Shown here: in pieces, positions 1 to 6,583 of the stretch
Position numbering within the stretch: the stretch's first letter is position 1
Layout of the letters: each line of letters begins with the position of its first letter
IMG/VR virus record: IMGVR_UViG_3300021963_000445
Span: 1 to 31,271 of that record
Strand: one strand, 5' to 3'
From: a virus
Length of the DNA: 31,271 bases
Notes under the pieces: generated by a model
Told to the model about the DNA's origin: nothing
Database searches by the model: none
What the model saw: only the letters and a program-made list of their open reading frames with translations
Program-made: the position numbers and the translations under genes

Positions 1-135
1 TTTGTTCATCCATCTTAAAGATAAAATACTTCTTGAATAGAAGTGTCCATTTTGAATCTTCTTGTAAGGCATTACCTTATCGCAAGTAAAGCACTTGACA
101 TCTAAATTCTCATCAGCGTACTTTAAACGAATATA
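1..135. repeat. Left copy of terminal direct repeat (contig overlap)
   Basis: Bases 1-10 match 31136-31145 and bases 11-135 match 31147-31271 exactly. The only difference is one C missing here (CATCCATC against CATCCCATC). A near-perfect overlap of about 135 bases at the two ends of a contig is what a circular or circularly permuted genome gives after assembly. The missing base is within the first 11 bases and breaks the NinG-like reading frame, so I read it as an end-of-contig error and not a biological variant. Confidence 0.95.
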
Positions 136-183
136 AGTCGAAAATATAGCATCTGCTTTTTTCTTTAGTATGGTTGTACTCAT
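1..183 (-). CDS. NinG/Rap-like recombination nuclease, N-terminal part (gene split by contig ends)
   Basis: From the ATG at 183 this frame gives MSTTILKKKADAIFST followed by the sequence found at the right end of the window (30939-31271). Joined across the circle the protein is 126 residues. It has a CxxC pair at 31 and 34, a GHF motif with H47, a second CxxC at 67 and 70, and a CN...SGN signature. This is the pattern of the lambda NinG/Rap family, which cuts branched recombination intermediates. In this left copy the missing C near base 10 shifts the frame after the RW dipeptide. The gene lies 8 bases downstream of the membrane-protein gene at 192-395. Confidence 0.75.
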   Translation of the reverse strand, partial: MSTTILKKKADAIFSTYIRLKYADENLDVKCFTCDKVMPYKKIQNGHFYSRSILSLRWMNK

Positions 184-191
184 AACTTTAA

Positions 192-395
192 TTAATCTTT
201 GTTTACAGTATAAGCTGCAATTGTTAATGATAAAATAAAACTTAATAAACTAAAAAAAGCATAAATACCCCTTAAAAATACATCCCAATTACGAAAATCT
301 AAATCAAGTTCAACAAAACTTAACACCAAATATATTAAACACATACTTATAATAAAACTTAACCAAAATGCAATTACTTCTTTTTTAATACTCAT
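192..395 (-). CDS. Small two-helix membrane protein
   Basis: A 67-residue protein with hydrophobic segments at about residues 8-28 and 43-63, separated by an acidic patch (VELDLD), and a short charged C-terminus. Its start overlaps the end of the gene at 392-754 by 4 bases, an ATGA-type overlap that suggests translational coupling. Both genes encode membrane proteins, and the NinG-like gene follows after 8 bases. I do not recognise a family. It lies far from the endolysin and holin, so a holin role is possible but not supported. Confidence 0.7.
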   Translation of the reverse strand: MSIKKEVIAFWLSFIISMCLIYLVLSFVELDLDFRNWDVFLRGIYAFFSLLSFILSLTIAAYTVNKD

Positions 396-754
396 TTTAA
401 TAGGATTTTAGTGTAACAAATCTCAAACACTACTCCCCAAATAATAGAAAATAGGATTATATCAAAATACCCAAATATAGGTTTGTAAGTTACAATAGCT
501 AAAGAAATAAATAATAACATCAAGGCTTTAAATAAATGCCACCCATCCGTTAAAAACGATAGCATAGTTGAAGATAAAAAGAACTTCTCGCCATTTTCTT
601 TCTCGCCCCACTGCCATTTGTTACGCCAAGACATATTCCAATCCCAAAATTGTCTATTTTTAAAGTTTCCAAATATAGAAACATAATACCTGGTGCTTAA
701 GACATCCATTACTGAATTGCAGAATGCTGCTAATATTACAAAGATTAAACTCAT
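392..754 (-). CDS. Phage membrane protein, about three helices
   Basis: A 120-residue protein with hydrophobic stretches at about residues 1-18, 70-90 and 95-115. A polar Trp-rich middle part (WDWNMSWRNKWQWGEKENGE) is followed by TDGWHLFK. It resembles small membrane proteins I have seen encoded by phages, but I know no function for it. The start at 754 follows the repeat-rich gap 755-996, which ends in a 15-base palindrome 15 bases upstream, so it is probably the first gene of a short transcript with 192-395 and the NinG-like gene. Confidence 0.7.
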   Translation of the reverse strand: MSLIFVILAAFCNSVMDVLSTRYYVSIFGNFKNRQFWDWNMSWRNKWQWGEKENGEKFFLSSTMLSFLTDGWHLFKALMLLFISLAIVTYKPIFGYFDIILFSIIWGVVFEICYTKILLK

Positions 755-996
755 ATTGTTAAATGTTAGTTCCCAATTTGGGAATTTTAAAGCTCATTAT
801 TCGTATAAATACGGCTCAATTCGTATCAAAAGTGAGCCACAAGTGTTAAATGTTTAATTGGTGCTTGTTAAATGTTTGCATAAATTTTTAGTAAAGTTTC
901 ATTCACTTTGTCCACTTAATTCGTTAAAAAACAGGACATTACATCCTTCGTAATATTTACAGGTGTTAAATCTTATCAATTCAACCTATACATCTT
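755..996 (-). promoter_or_regulatory. Repeat-rich intergenic region, probable regulatory hub
   Basis: This is the longest gap in the genome (242 bases) and has no convincing reading frame. It holds three copies of TGTTAAATGTT at 757-767, 844-854 and 866-876, plus a partial copy at 964-974. The middle two are spaced 22 bases, about two helical turns. It also has two direct repeats of GCTCA(TT)ATTCGTAT at 792-806 and 814-826, an inverted repeat GGCTCA/TGAGCC at 813-818 and 833-838, the palindrome CGTATAAATACG at 802-813 and the palindrome TTCCCAATTTGGGAA at 770-784. Such dense repeats suggest protein binding sites. Whether they control transcription, replication or packaging cannot be told. Confidence 0.6.
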
Positions 997-1353
997 TTAC
1001 AAGTCATCTATCATCTCAAGCGTTTTAACTCTTTCACTTAACTCGGCTATTATAATTTCTGCTTCGTGCCTCAAAGTTAATAATTCGCTCCTTAATAAAG
1101 AATTTTCTCCTTGTAAATCAGTCATCATCACAAAAGCTAAATTAAGCGTTTCTAAAGCATTAAGATTGTCTTTGTAGGTCTTACTATCAATTTTAGTTTT
1201 GTTTGCCTCTAATAGCTTTATTTGCATCACTAAAAGTAAATCTGCTATCCTAAACAAAGTAGCTTGTCTAAAATCAGTCTTTGGAATCCTTTTTTCTAAT
1301 TCATCCTCTAAAATAGCTTTTAATGGCTCACTTAACTCGGGTAACTTTTTCAT
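997..1353 (-). CDS. Hypothetical coiled-coil protein
   Basis: A 118-residue, strongly charged and probably all-helical protein. The C-terminal third (about residues 80-115) has heptad-like spacing of leucines and isoleucines and may form a coiled coil. No catalytic motif or membrane segment is visible. It overlaps the end of the upstream gene at 1328-1519 by 26 bases. It is the last gene of the replication transcript before the repeat-rich gap at 755-996. I do not recognise the family. Confidence 0.65.
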   Translation of the reverse strand: MKKLPELSEPLKAILEDELEKRIPKTDFRQATLFRIADLLLVMQIKLLEANKTKIDSKTYKDNLNALETLNLAFVMMTDLQGENSLLRSELLTLRHEAEIIIAELSERVKTLEMIDDL

Positions 1354-1519
1354 TGCTTAAAATAAACTTTTTGTCCTGCACTGGGTTAATTAGGTTAATA
1401 ATTTCTCTTAAAGCATCCACATAATACTGTGAAGATAGCTTATGGATTGGTAATTGCTCAAATAATTCTAAACTAAAAAGCCTGGCTTCCGAATGTTTAG
1501 CAAATTCTTGTAGTGTCAT
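1328..1519 (-). CDS. Hypothetical small protein
   Basis: A 63-residue protein, helical in composition, without Cys motifs or membrane segments. It sits 12 bases after the PP-loop enzyme gene and overlaps the next gene by 26 bases, the tight packing seen throughout this genome, which is the main reason to believe it is real. Function unknown. Confidence 0.6.
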   Translation of the reverse strand: MTLQEFAKHSEARLFSLELFEQLPIHKLSSQYYVDALREIINLINPVQDKKFILSNEKVTRVK

Positions 1520-1531
1520 ATATGTTTAGTT

Positions 1532-2335
1532 TTAAAATACGCATTCGCAAGGTTTAATATCAATTTCAAAATCAAACTGCATTACTCCAGCTAATTTCTT
1601 TTTACTATCTCTCCAAAACTTACCTTGATTAATATGTTCTGTTGGTTTTATTCCTAATCGTTGCATCTCTGCAAATTTAGGCTTTAAGTCTATTAGAAAA
1701 TTATTCTTTATAATAGAGTAACCTATTTCTTCTTCAGTCTTAATTGCTTTTTCAAATATATCCTTTCTTTCACAATATACAACATACCAGTGTTGCATAC
1801 CGCCTTTAAGGCATCCAATACAATTAGCGTGTTTAAATAAAGAATATAAGTTAGGTCTTTTAATGCCTATTTCAGTTGTTTCAAATATAGTTCTCTCGCT
1901 CCATACTAAAGGGTAATCTGTCTTATAACCGTTAGCAGCCATTATTGAACTTCTTCTTGTAATTCTATTAGGCTCGTTCTTATCAAATCCGTAATAAACT
2001 ATAAATTCGCCAGGTATTGTTTTAAGCCACTCCATAAATGGTTGTGTCTTCATTACAGAAGTACATAATGCTTGTCTTGTCTTTGGATTAACAAAACTAC
2101 CTTTTTCGATTACTACATCAAATTGGTCTTTTGTTTCGTGTCCTTCAAATGATACATAAGTTATAGGCAATCCTAAATAATTAGCTACTTCTTTTTCAAA
2201 GCGTTCTACATCTGCATCCTCTAAAATACATTCGTGATTGCAAAGAATAACATTTTCTTTACCGTACTTTCTTGTAACCTCAATAGCTACTAATGCTGAA
2301 CTATGTCCTCCCGAATAACAAACTATATGTTTCAT
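1532..2335 (-). CDS. PP-loop (PAPS reductase-like) ATP pyrophosphatase
   Basis: A 267-residue protein. The PP-loop SGGHSSA at residues 9-15 is a variant of the SGGxDS nucleotide-binding loop of the PAPS reductase, TtcA and DndC superfamily, whose members activate a substrate with ATP. A Cys pair (CIGC) followed by a Gly-rich GGMQHWY segment lies at about residue 173. The C-terminus carries CEC, so a metal or Fe-S site is possible. The start codon overlaps the upstream membrane-protein gene by 4 bases (2332-2335), so the two are probably coupled. The genome has a second, longer PP-loop protein at 5366-6583. The substrate is unknown: sulfur transfer, nucleic acid modification and assimilatory sulfate metabolism are all possible. 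Confidence 0.8.
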   Translation of the reverse strand: MKHIVCYSGGHSSALVAIEVTRKYGKENVILCNHECILEDADVERFEKEVANYLGLPITYVSFEGHETKDQFDVVIEKGSFVNPKTRQALCTSVMKTQPFMEWLKTIPGEFIVYYGFDKNEPNRITRRSSIMAANGYKTDYPLVWSERTIFETTEIGIKRPNLYSLFKHANCIGCLKGGMQHWYVVYCERKDIFEKAIKTEEEIGYSIIKNNFLIDLKPKFAEMQRLGIKPTEHINQGKFWRDSKKKLAGVMQFDFEIDIKPCECVF

Positions 2336-2610
2336 TTTTTAAATATTTTAAATTTTTCAATATATTTCATACTAAAATAGTGCATTAAAACAGAACCAGT
2401 AACAGAACCTACTAAATAAGTAATTAAAATTGGTAAATTTTTAAAATTAGTTACTACTTGCTGAATTACAAGTAAATATATCCCATTACTAATTATACTT
2501 GAAATTGTATGAAATAAAAGACTATTACTATTTCTTGCTCTACTAACTAAAGTAAAACTTGCATTTTGTATTATTGTTAATACAAACATTATTAATATTT
2601 CTTGGTTCAT
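2332..2610 (-). CDS. Small polytopic membrane protein
   Basis: A 92-residue protein with three hydrophobic segments at about residues 3-19, 33-52 and 57-77 and a basic C-terminus (KYIEKFKIFKK), which suggests a cytoplasmic tail. The conserved-looking phrase NASFTLVSRARNS sits between the first two helices. I believe similar proteins occur in other phages, but no function is known to me. It is sandwiched between the helicase gene (2-base gap) and the PP-loop enzyme gene (4-base overlap), so a membrane partner for that enzyme is a reasonable guess only. Confidence 0.7.
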   Translation of the reverse strand: MNQEILIMFVLTIIQNASFTLVSRARNSNSLLFHTISSIISNGIYLLVIQQVVTNFKNLPILITYLVGSVTGSVLMHYFSMKYIEKFKIFKK

Positions 2611-2612
2611 AA

Positions 2613-3563
2613 TTAAAAAGGTAAAATTTTTGGTTTTTCAAATGTAACATAATTTCCAGCATAACTCTTAATGCCGTTTATTTCTTCATAATAGCAGTTT
2701 TTCCACTTATCAAAAAATAGTGTTGCCTCGCCTATTTCCCCTACTCCTTTAGGTTTAGTCTTTTGAACTATAATCTTTACTTCATTGCCTTGATAAGGGT
2801 TTCCATCTTTAGAAACTCCAAAAGGAGGTCTCCATACGCAAATCATTTGCTCTCCCTTTCTAAAGGATGTTTCGCCACCATCTATAAATCGTGGGTCTGC
2901 TGGGGGGTAATATTTAATTCCTGTTGCATCATCAATAACCTTTGCTCCTGTTTCCCTTGCTATGTGCATAATAATTGTATGGTGGTAATTATATTCCCTT
3001 GCATACATTCTTATTTTACCTAACACCCGAGCCATATACATATCCCTTTGCTCTCCGTGTAAATCGTGCTTTACTTCATTAAAAGGGTCTGTTGTTACCG
3101 TATCAAACTTAACTCCGTATTTCTCAACTGCTTCGTGGAAGTCATCTAAAGTAATATCTTTAACTCCTAAATCCATTATGTAAAAATATTGACTAACTTC
3201 TAATCCGTAACGATACATTTCTTGTTTAGTAAGTCTTTGTAGCTTATTACCATCCAAGTCAAAAAATGGCTTACCTAACCATTTATGAATTATTTCTGCA
3301 TATATTTCTGCTGGAGTTCCCGTTTCGGGACTAAAGATTAAATGTTTCCAGCCTTTAGATTTTGATAAGTTTATAAGGCATTCCCACCAAAATTCCGATT
3401 TACCTGATGCTGGAGTTCCGTAAATGTAAGAAGTAGCACCTTTTTTAAAGGATATTAGCTTATCTACTTCAGAGAATCCAACCGTTTCGCCTTTAATTAA
3501 TCCTGTATCATAAAGAGAATTTAATTCGCCTTGGATGTCGCTATATTGTTTTATAAAATCCAT
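2613..3563 (-). CDS. DnaB/RecA-fold replicative helicase-like ATPase
   Basis: A 316-residue protein with a Walker A motif GTPASGKSE at about residues 49-57 and a Walker B-like strand ending in TDP (DTVTTDP) near residue 159. A later HIARETG segment fits the H/Q-containing strand of RecA-fold ATPases. This is the core of a DnaB/RepA-type helicase without the long N-terminal DnaG-binding domain (E. coli DnaB is about 470 residues). The start ATG overlaps the stop of the upstream gene by one base (TAATG), so it is translationally coupled. With the Lin1244-type protein upstream it forms the replication module. A role as a RadA-like recombination ATPase is less likely. Confidence 0.8.
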   Translation of the reverse strand: MDFIKQYSDIQGELNSLYDTGLIKGETVGFSEVDKLISFKKGATSYIYGTPASGKSEFWWECLINLSKSKGWKHLIFSPETGTPAEIYAEIIHKWLGKPFFDLDGNKLQRLTKQEMYRYGLEVSQYFYIMDLGVKDITLDDFHEAVEKYGVKFDTVTTDPFNEVKHDLHGEQRDMYMARVLGKIRMYAREYNYHHTIIMHIARETGAKVIDDATGIKYYPPADPRFIDGGETSFRKGEQMICVWRPPFGVSKDGNPYQGNEVKIIVQKTKPKGVGEIGEATLFFDKWKNCYYEEINGIKSYAGNYVTFEKPKILPF

Positions 3564-3928
3564 TAGTAGGTAGTTAGTTTTTTAATTGGAATTAAGATTG
3601 CTTTAGAAGTATTATTATCGCCCATAGATTTAATATTACCAGCAACAAATTCTATTCTACAAATATCTTTTAATTTTTCTAATTCTATAATAATAATGAT
3701 TTTATCTTCTAATTTGCCTGATAAAATAAAACACCACCATTCAGCTTGTGAAGTTGATATTCCCGAAGGCTTACCCCTTGATTCATATTCTATTGCTAAA
3801 TTCCCAGTAGTAGCAGCTATTTTATCTCTTTTAACTTCTACTTTCTTATTAGTAAATATTTCTGCTAATAGTTTTTCGCCTAAAATTCCAAACTCCAGGT
3901 CAAACTTAAAATCGTTGTTATGCTCCAT
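3563..3928 (-). CDS. PD-(D/E)XK nuclease-like protein
   Basis: A 121-residue protein. An acidic helix (E18, E23) is followed by a strand with EVKRD (E31, K33, D35) and then GNLAIEYESRGKPSG and a Trp pair (W64, W65). Order and spacing recall small phage PD-(D/E)XK proteins, where the ExK or DxK lies on the second core strand, with branched-DNA resolvase as a known role in the superfamily. The assignment rests on motif reading alone. It lies between the replication initiator-like gene and the helicase with TAATG junctions on both sides, so a role in replication or recombination is likely. Confidence 0.6.
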   Translation of the reverse strand: MEHNNDFKFDLEFGILGEKLLAEIFTNKKVEVKRDKIAATTGNLAIEYESRGKPSGISTSQAEWWCFILSGKLEDKIIIIIELEKLKDICRIEFVAGNIKSMGDNNTSKAILIPIKKLTTY

Positions 3929-4575
3929 TAGTAGTAAAATGTAGGTATGATAGGTGCTTGTACTTTTTTCTTATTTTCATCTTTAAACCAGTTATTTAGC
4001 ATTGTATTTTTCCAATTAATAACTTCGTTACCTTTGCTATTTTTCCAACCTAAATTTGAATAATAATTAAATGCTTTTGTAGCTGCTTCTCTTGAATAAC
4101 CATTCTCATTAAAATAAAGAATAACATCTTCTAAAGTAGGATTAATAACTTGTAATACCTTTACTTTACTTTCCTTTACTTTACTTATCTTTACTTTAGA
4201 TGCGTTTCGTACAAGTTCTGAACGCGTTACATTTTCTGTAACTTGCTGATTTTCACGCCATTGTTTTAATCGTTCTGCGCTTTTTTCTTTTTTTATCTTG
4301 TAGTTTTCACTAAACTTTAGCAATTGTTTGTTGAAACTTTCGCCATTGTTTGATGAAATTAGTCCAATACTTTCCATAAATGACCAGCATTTTTCCAACT
4401 TTTTACCGATGTTTAATTGCTTTTTTAGCACCGCAGTTTTAATTGGTTTTTCTTGTTGAGCAAACTTCTCTAATGCAGTGTAAAATAATCCCAAACCTTC
4501 ATAACCATAAGCCATAAATAATTCAGTTACCTTCTCATCATTAAACGAATTGCTATCGTGTAGATAATACTTCAT
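3928..4575 (-). CDS. Lin1244/DUF4373-type replication protein
   Basis: A 215-residue protein. Residues 1-90 (KYYLHDSNSFNDEKVTELF and YGYEGLGLFYTALEK) match the N-terminal domain called DUF4373 or Lin1244/Lin1753-like, found in DnaD-related phage replication proteins. A basic linker with three SKVK repeats at about residues 126-141 is encoded by 15-bp tandem DNA repeats. The C-terminal part (ATKAFNYYSNLGWKNSKG and WFKDE) resembles the DnaD-like tail. It is the first gene of the replication run, coupled by TAATG to the next gene. The start lies only 8 bases after the oligo-U of the structured RNA at 4584-4680, so its transcription must pass or escape that terminator. Confidence 0.75.
   Translation of the reverse strand: MKYYLHDSNSFNDEKVTELFMAYGYEGLGLFYTALEKFAQQEKPIKTAVLKKQLNIGKKLEKCWSFMESIGLISSNNGESFNKQLLKFSENYKIKKEKSAERLKQWRENQQVTENVTRSELVRNASKVKISKVKESKVKVLQVINPTLEDVILYFNENGYSREAATKAFNYYSNLGWKNSKGNEVINWKNTMLNNWFKDENKKKVQAPIIPTFYY
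4157..4198 (-). repeat. 15-bp tandem repeats inside the replication gene (candidate origin iterons)
   Basis: On the minus strand the unit AAGTAAAGTAAAGGW occurs at 4172-4186 and 4157-4171, with a partial copy AAAGTAAAGAT at 4187-4198. In frame they encode SKVKI, SKVKE and SKVKV. Lambda O and several other phage initiators carry their origin iterons inside their own gene in this way, so this is a candidate replication origin. A low-complexity Lys-rich linker would give similar DNA by itself. Confidence 0.5.
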
Positions 4576-4583
4576 AAGTATAT

Positions 4584-4680
4584 AAAAAAAAGAATCCCAC
4601 CAGGTCGAGATTTGGCAGGATTCAGGTTATTTGGATAACCATTTAGTAATTTCATCTGTTCTCGACTTCAAATGAAATTA
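4584..4680 (-). ncRNA. Three-hairpin phage RNA with complementary loops and intrinsic terminator
   Basis: Read on the minus strand, hairpin 1 pairs TAATTTCAT (4672-4680) with ATGAAATTA (4647-4655), 9 bp around a 16-base loop. Hairpin 2 is GGTTAT-CCAA-ATAACC (4625-4640). Hairpin 3 pairs GAATCCTGCCA (4613-4623) with TGGTGGGATTC (4592-4602), 11 bp including two G-U pairs, and is followed by eight U (4584-4591), an intrinsic terminator. Loop 1 contains GTCGAGA (4660-4666) and loop 3 contains TCTCGAC (4604-4610). These are perfectly complementary over 7 bases and could kiss. A TATATTTG box at 4685-4692 ends five bases before hairpin 1, so a free RNA of about 97 bases is plausible. It fits no riboswitch or sRNA class I can name. 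Confidence 0.65.
4592..4623 (-). terminator. Intrinsic terminator between ParB gene and replication gene
   Basis: An 11-bp stem (GAATCCTGCCA/TGGTGGGATTC) with a 10-base loop is followed by eight U. It is the strongest terminator-like structure in the window. It ends the IbrA/IbrB-like cassette transcript, or the small RNA, or both. The replication gene starts 8 bases later. Confidence 0.8.
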
Positions 4681-4684
4681 TATG

Positions 4685-4692
4685 CAAATATA
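4685..4692 (-). promoter_or_regulatory. Candidate -7 element (TATATTTG) before the structured RNA
   Basis: A perfect match to the Bacteroidota -7 consensus TAnnTTTG, preceded by TTTTAGT as in other gaps of this genome. I see no good TTTG or TTG at the expected -33 distance. The predicted start falls at the base of hairpin 1 of the RNA at 4584-4680. Confidence 0.45.
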
Positions 4693-4699
4693 ACTAAAA

Positions 4700-5362
4700 T
4701 TAATCAATTATTTCTTCAATATCTTCTTGTTCAGGAATCCAAGCCATTGAAAATTCTTTATTTGCAAACATTTCGGTTAATCCGCTTATTTGTGTTAATC
4801 TTAAAACTTCATCTCTATCCATACCTAATTCTTTAGATATTTTTTCATCACTCCAATTTCTTCTTTTTAAATCAACTACAATATCTGACATAGATTCTAC
4901 TTTGTGTTTACCTCTTGCCCTATTATGTCTAATAGTAGATGCAACTCTATCATTTTGACCTTTTTGTGATTCTCTAATAGTAACTACTGGCAAATATCCG
5001 TGAACTCTACTTTGTATATCTTCACATTCTTTACCAACTCTATTTCTATGAAATCCATCAATAACTTCTCTTGTTCCATTATTATTATCCATTGAAACAA
5101 TAGGTTGAGTATATCCATCGTTTGCTATTGATAATCTTAATAATTCCATTTCAGGTGGTGCTACTGAATTTGGGTTATAATCATTTGCAATTACAGTATC
5201 ATTTTTAACCCATATAACACAATCTACTGGCTCTGTATTAAATGGAGATATTTCGTGTAACATTAATTTAATTTCATTGATTAAATCTACTTTTTCTTGA
5301 ATTGTTAAATCAACAATTTTATTAATAATTTCTTTTTGCTGGTTAATTAGTGTATTTTTCAT
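4700..5362 (-). CDS. IbrB-like ParB/sulfiredoxin-fold protein
   Basis: A 220-residue protein. After a helical N-terminus (1-40), a ParB-type domain runs from about 45 to 155, with NPN at 63-65, IANDGYTQPI, the ParB signature DGFHRNR at 102-108 and RHNRARGKH at 145-153. A helix-turn-helix-like segment (EKISKELGMDRDEVLRL) follows at about 173-189. ParB-fold proteins bind CTP or act as nucleases or kinases. The pairing of such a protein with an IbrA-type PP-loop protein is known from E. coli IbrA/IbrB and from many prophages. It lies 3 bases after the IbrA-like gene, so they are co-transcribed. The biochemical role of the pair is not established. Confidence 0.8.
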   Translation of the reverse strand: MKNTLINQQKEIINKIVDLTIQEKVDLINEIKLMLHEISPFNTEPVDCVIWVKNDTVIANDYNPNSVAPPEMELLRLSIANDGYTQPIVSMDNNNGTREVIDGFHRNRVGKECEDIQSRVHGYLPVVTIRESQKGQNDRVASTIRHNRARGKHKVESMSDIVVDLKRRNWSDEKISKELGMDRDEVLRLTQISGLTEMFANKEFSMAWIPEQEDIEEIID

Positions 5363-5365
5363 AAT

Positions 5366-6583
5366 TTAGTTTGTTAAAAATTTATTTTCGGTTCTTTGTT
5401 TTTTCTTTAATTCTAAATACTTTTTATAAGCATCTGTTTTGTGTTGAGTAAATCCTAACCCTTTACACCAAAAATCATTTCTTAATAAAGATTTACATAT
5501 TCTTCTCCAACTTGGTGCTAATTTTTCAGATTCTAAAATATAAGGTGCTTCATCGGGTATACCTTCTAAATAACCTCTTTCTTCCCACCATTTTATAAAA
5601 GTGTAAATTTTGTTTAAATAATGTTCTTTTGTAACATCGGGTATTGAATTTAAAAATAGCATTGCAAATGATTGCCAAGTGTGATTTTTAGGTTTTGTTA
5701 TTTTATTATAACCTGTTATAGAACCACTTTCATTAATATATAATGCACCTGAATTTGCTCCATTTACCCTTGCAACAACTTTTGCCCAAGTTTCAGGTTC
5801 TATTAAATGAAATAACCACAACCCCCTTCTTTGGTCATCTCCATATGGTTGGCAAATTCTTTGTTGATGTATAGATACACCAGCTTTAAACATTAATTCA
5901 TAAAGTTGATTAAATCTTTTGTTTTCATTTTTAGAATGATAAATCCAAATATCTTCAGTAGTCCAATCATAAATTGGATATACATTAAATACACTATTTG
6001 TAACTTTTGTAGTATAAACTTTTTTATCTAAAGTTATTTTAGTTTTTGAACTTATTGTTCTATATCTATTCAATGATTCATCAGAACGAATGCCTACTAA
6101 ACAAGCAGTTAATTTACCTTCAGAATACCATTCTCCAAATTCAGGCACAAATTCTTCAAATTCCATACCATCTCTAAAAAATGGGAAATAATTTAAATCA
6201 GTTATTCCCTTACTTGGTTGTTCTCTTATCCAATTTTCTTTTTGTTCAATATCCCAGCATTTCCAAAATGGTTCATAAACAGAAACAGCATTTCTTAAAT
6301 GAATAGGTAAACAAACCCAGTACAAATCAATATAATCTTTATATTCTTCTATACAATGTTCTAAATGTTCTATTGTAAATTTATACTGTCCTTCTAAATC
6401 TACTATAAGTAACCCTATTTTTTTATTTCTTTTTTTTACTTCATCCATTACTAAATGAAGCATTACGGTAGAATCTTTACCAGCACTAAAAGATAAATAA
6501 GTTTTTTCAAATCTATCTAAAGTCCATTTGACACGCTCTATTGAAGCATCAAATACATTCTTATCTAATCTTATTTTAGGCAT
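5366..6583 (-). CDS. IbrA-like PAPS reductase-family (DUF3440) PP-loop protein
   Basis: A 405-residue protein, the usual length of IbrA-type proteins. The PP-loop SAGKDS is at residues 33-38 and binds and hydrolyses ATP to AMP and PPi in this superfamily. Later motifs are VGIRSDESLNR, YPIYDWTTEDIW and the family-specific RICQPYGDDQRRGLWLFH. The last 130 residues form the DUF3440 region with several conserved Trp. It lacks an obvious reductase Cys pair near the C-terminus, so a simple PAPS-reducing role is doubtful. The start overlaps the end of the small gene upstream by 8 bases and the ParB-like gene follows after 3 bases. Members are common in phages as accessory cargo. Confidence 0.85.
   Translation of the reverse strand: MPKIRLDKNVFDASIERVKWTLDRFEKTYLSFSAGKDSTVMLHLVMDEVKKRNKKIGLLIVDLEGQYKFTIEHLEHCIEEYKDYIDLYWVCLPIHLRNAVSVYEPFWKCWDIEQKENWIREQPSKGITDLNYFPFFRDGMEFEEFVPEFGEWYSEGKLTACLVGIRSDESLNRYRTISSKTKITLDKKVYTTKVTNSVFNVYPIYDWTTEDIWIYHSKNENKRFNQLYELMFKAGVSIHQQRICQPYGDDQRRGLWLFHLIEPETWAKVVARVNGANSGALYINESGSITGYNKITKPKNHTWQSFAMLFLNSIPDVTKEHYLNKIYTFIKWWEERGYLEGIPDEAPYILESEKLAPSWRRICKSLLRNDFWCKGLGFTQHKTDAYKKYLELKKKQRTENKFLTN

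Noticed and set aside
1-135. True terminal repeats of a linear genome
   Set aside because: The length is in the range of assembly overlaps, the copy at the very edge has an error, and a gene runs through it. Real short terminal repeats cannot be excluded without read data.
4157-4198. CRISPR-like repeats
   Set aside because: The units are 15 bp, directly tandem without spacers and lie inside a coding frame.
4584-4680. Known riboswitch in front of the replication gene
   Set aside because: I could not match the three-hairpin plan with the loop complement to any ligand-binding class I know; a ligand is not claimed.
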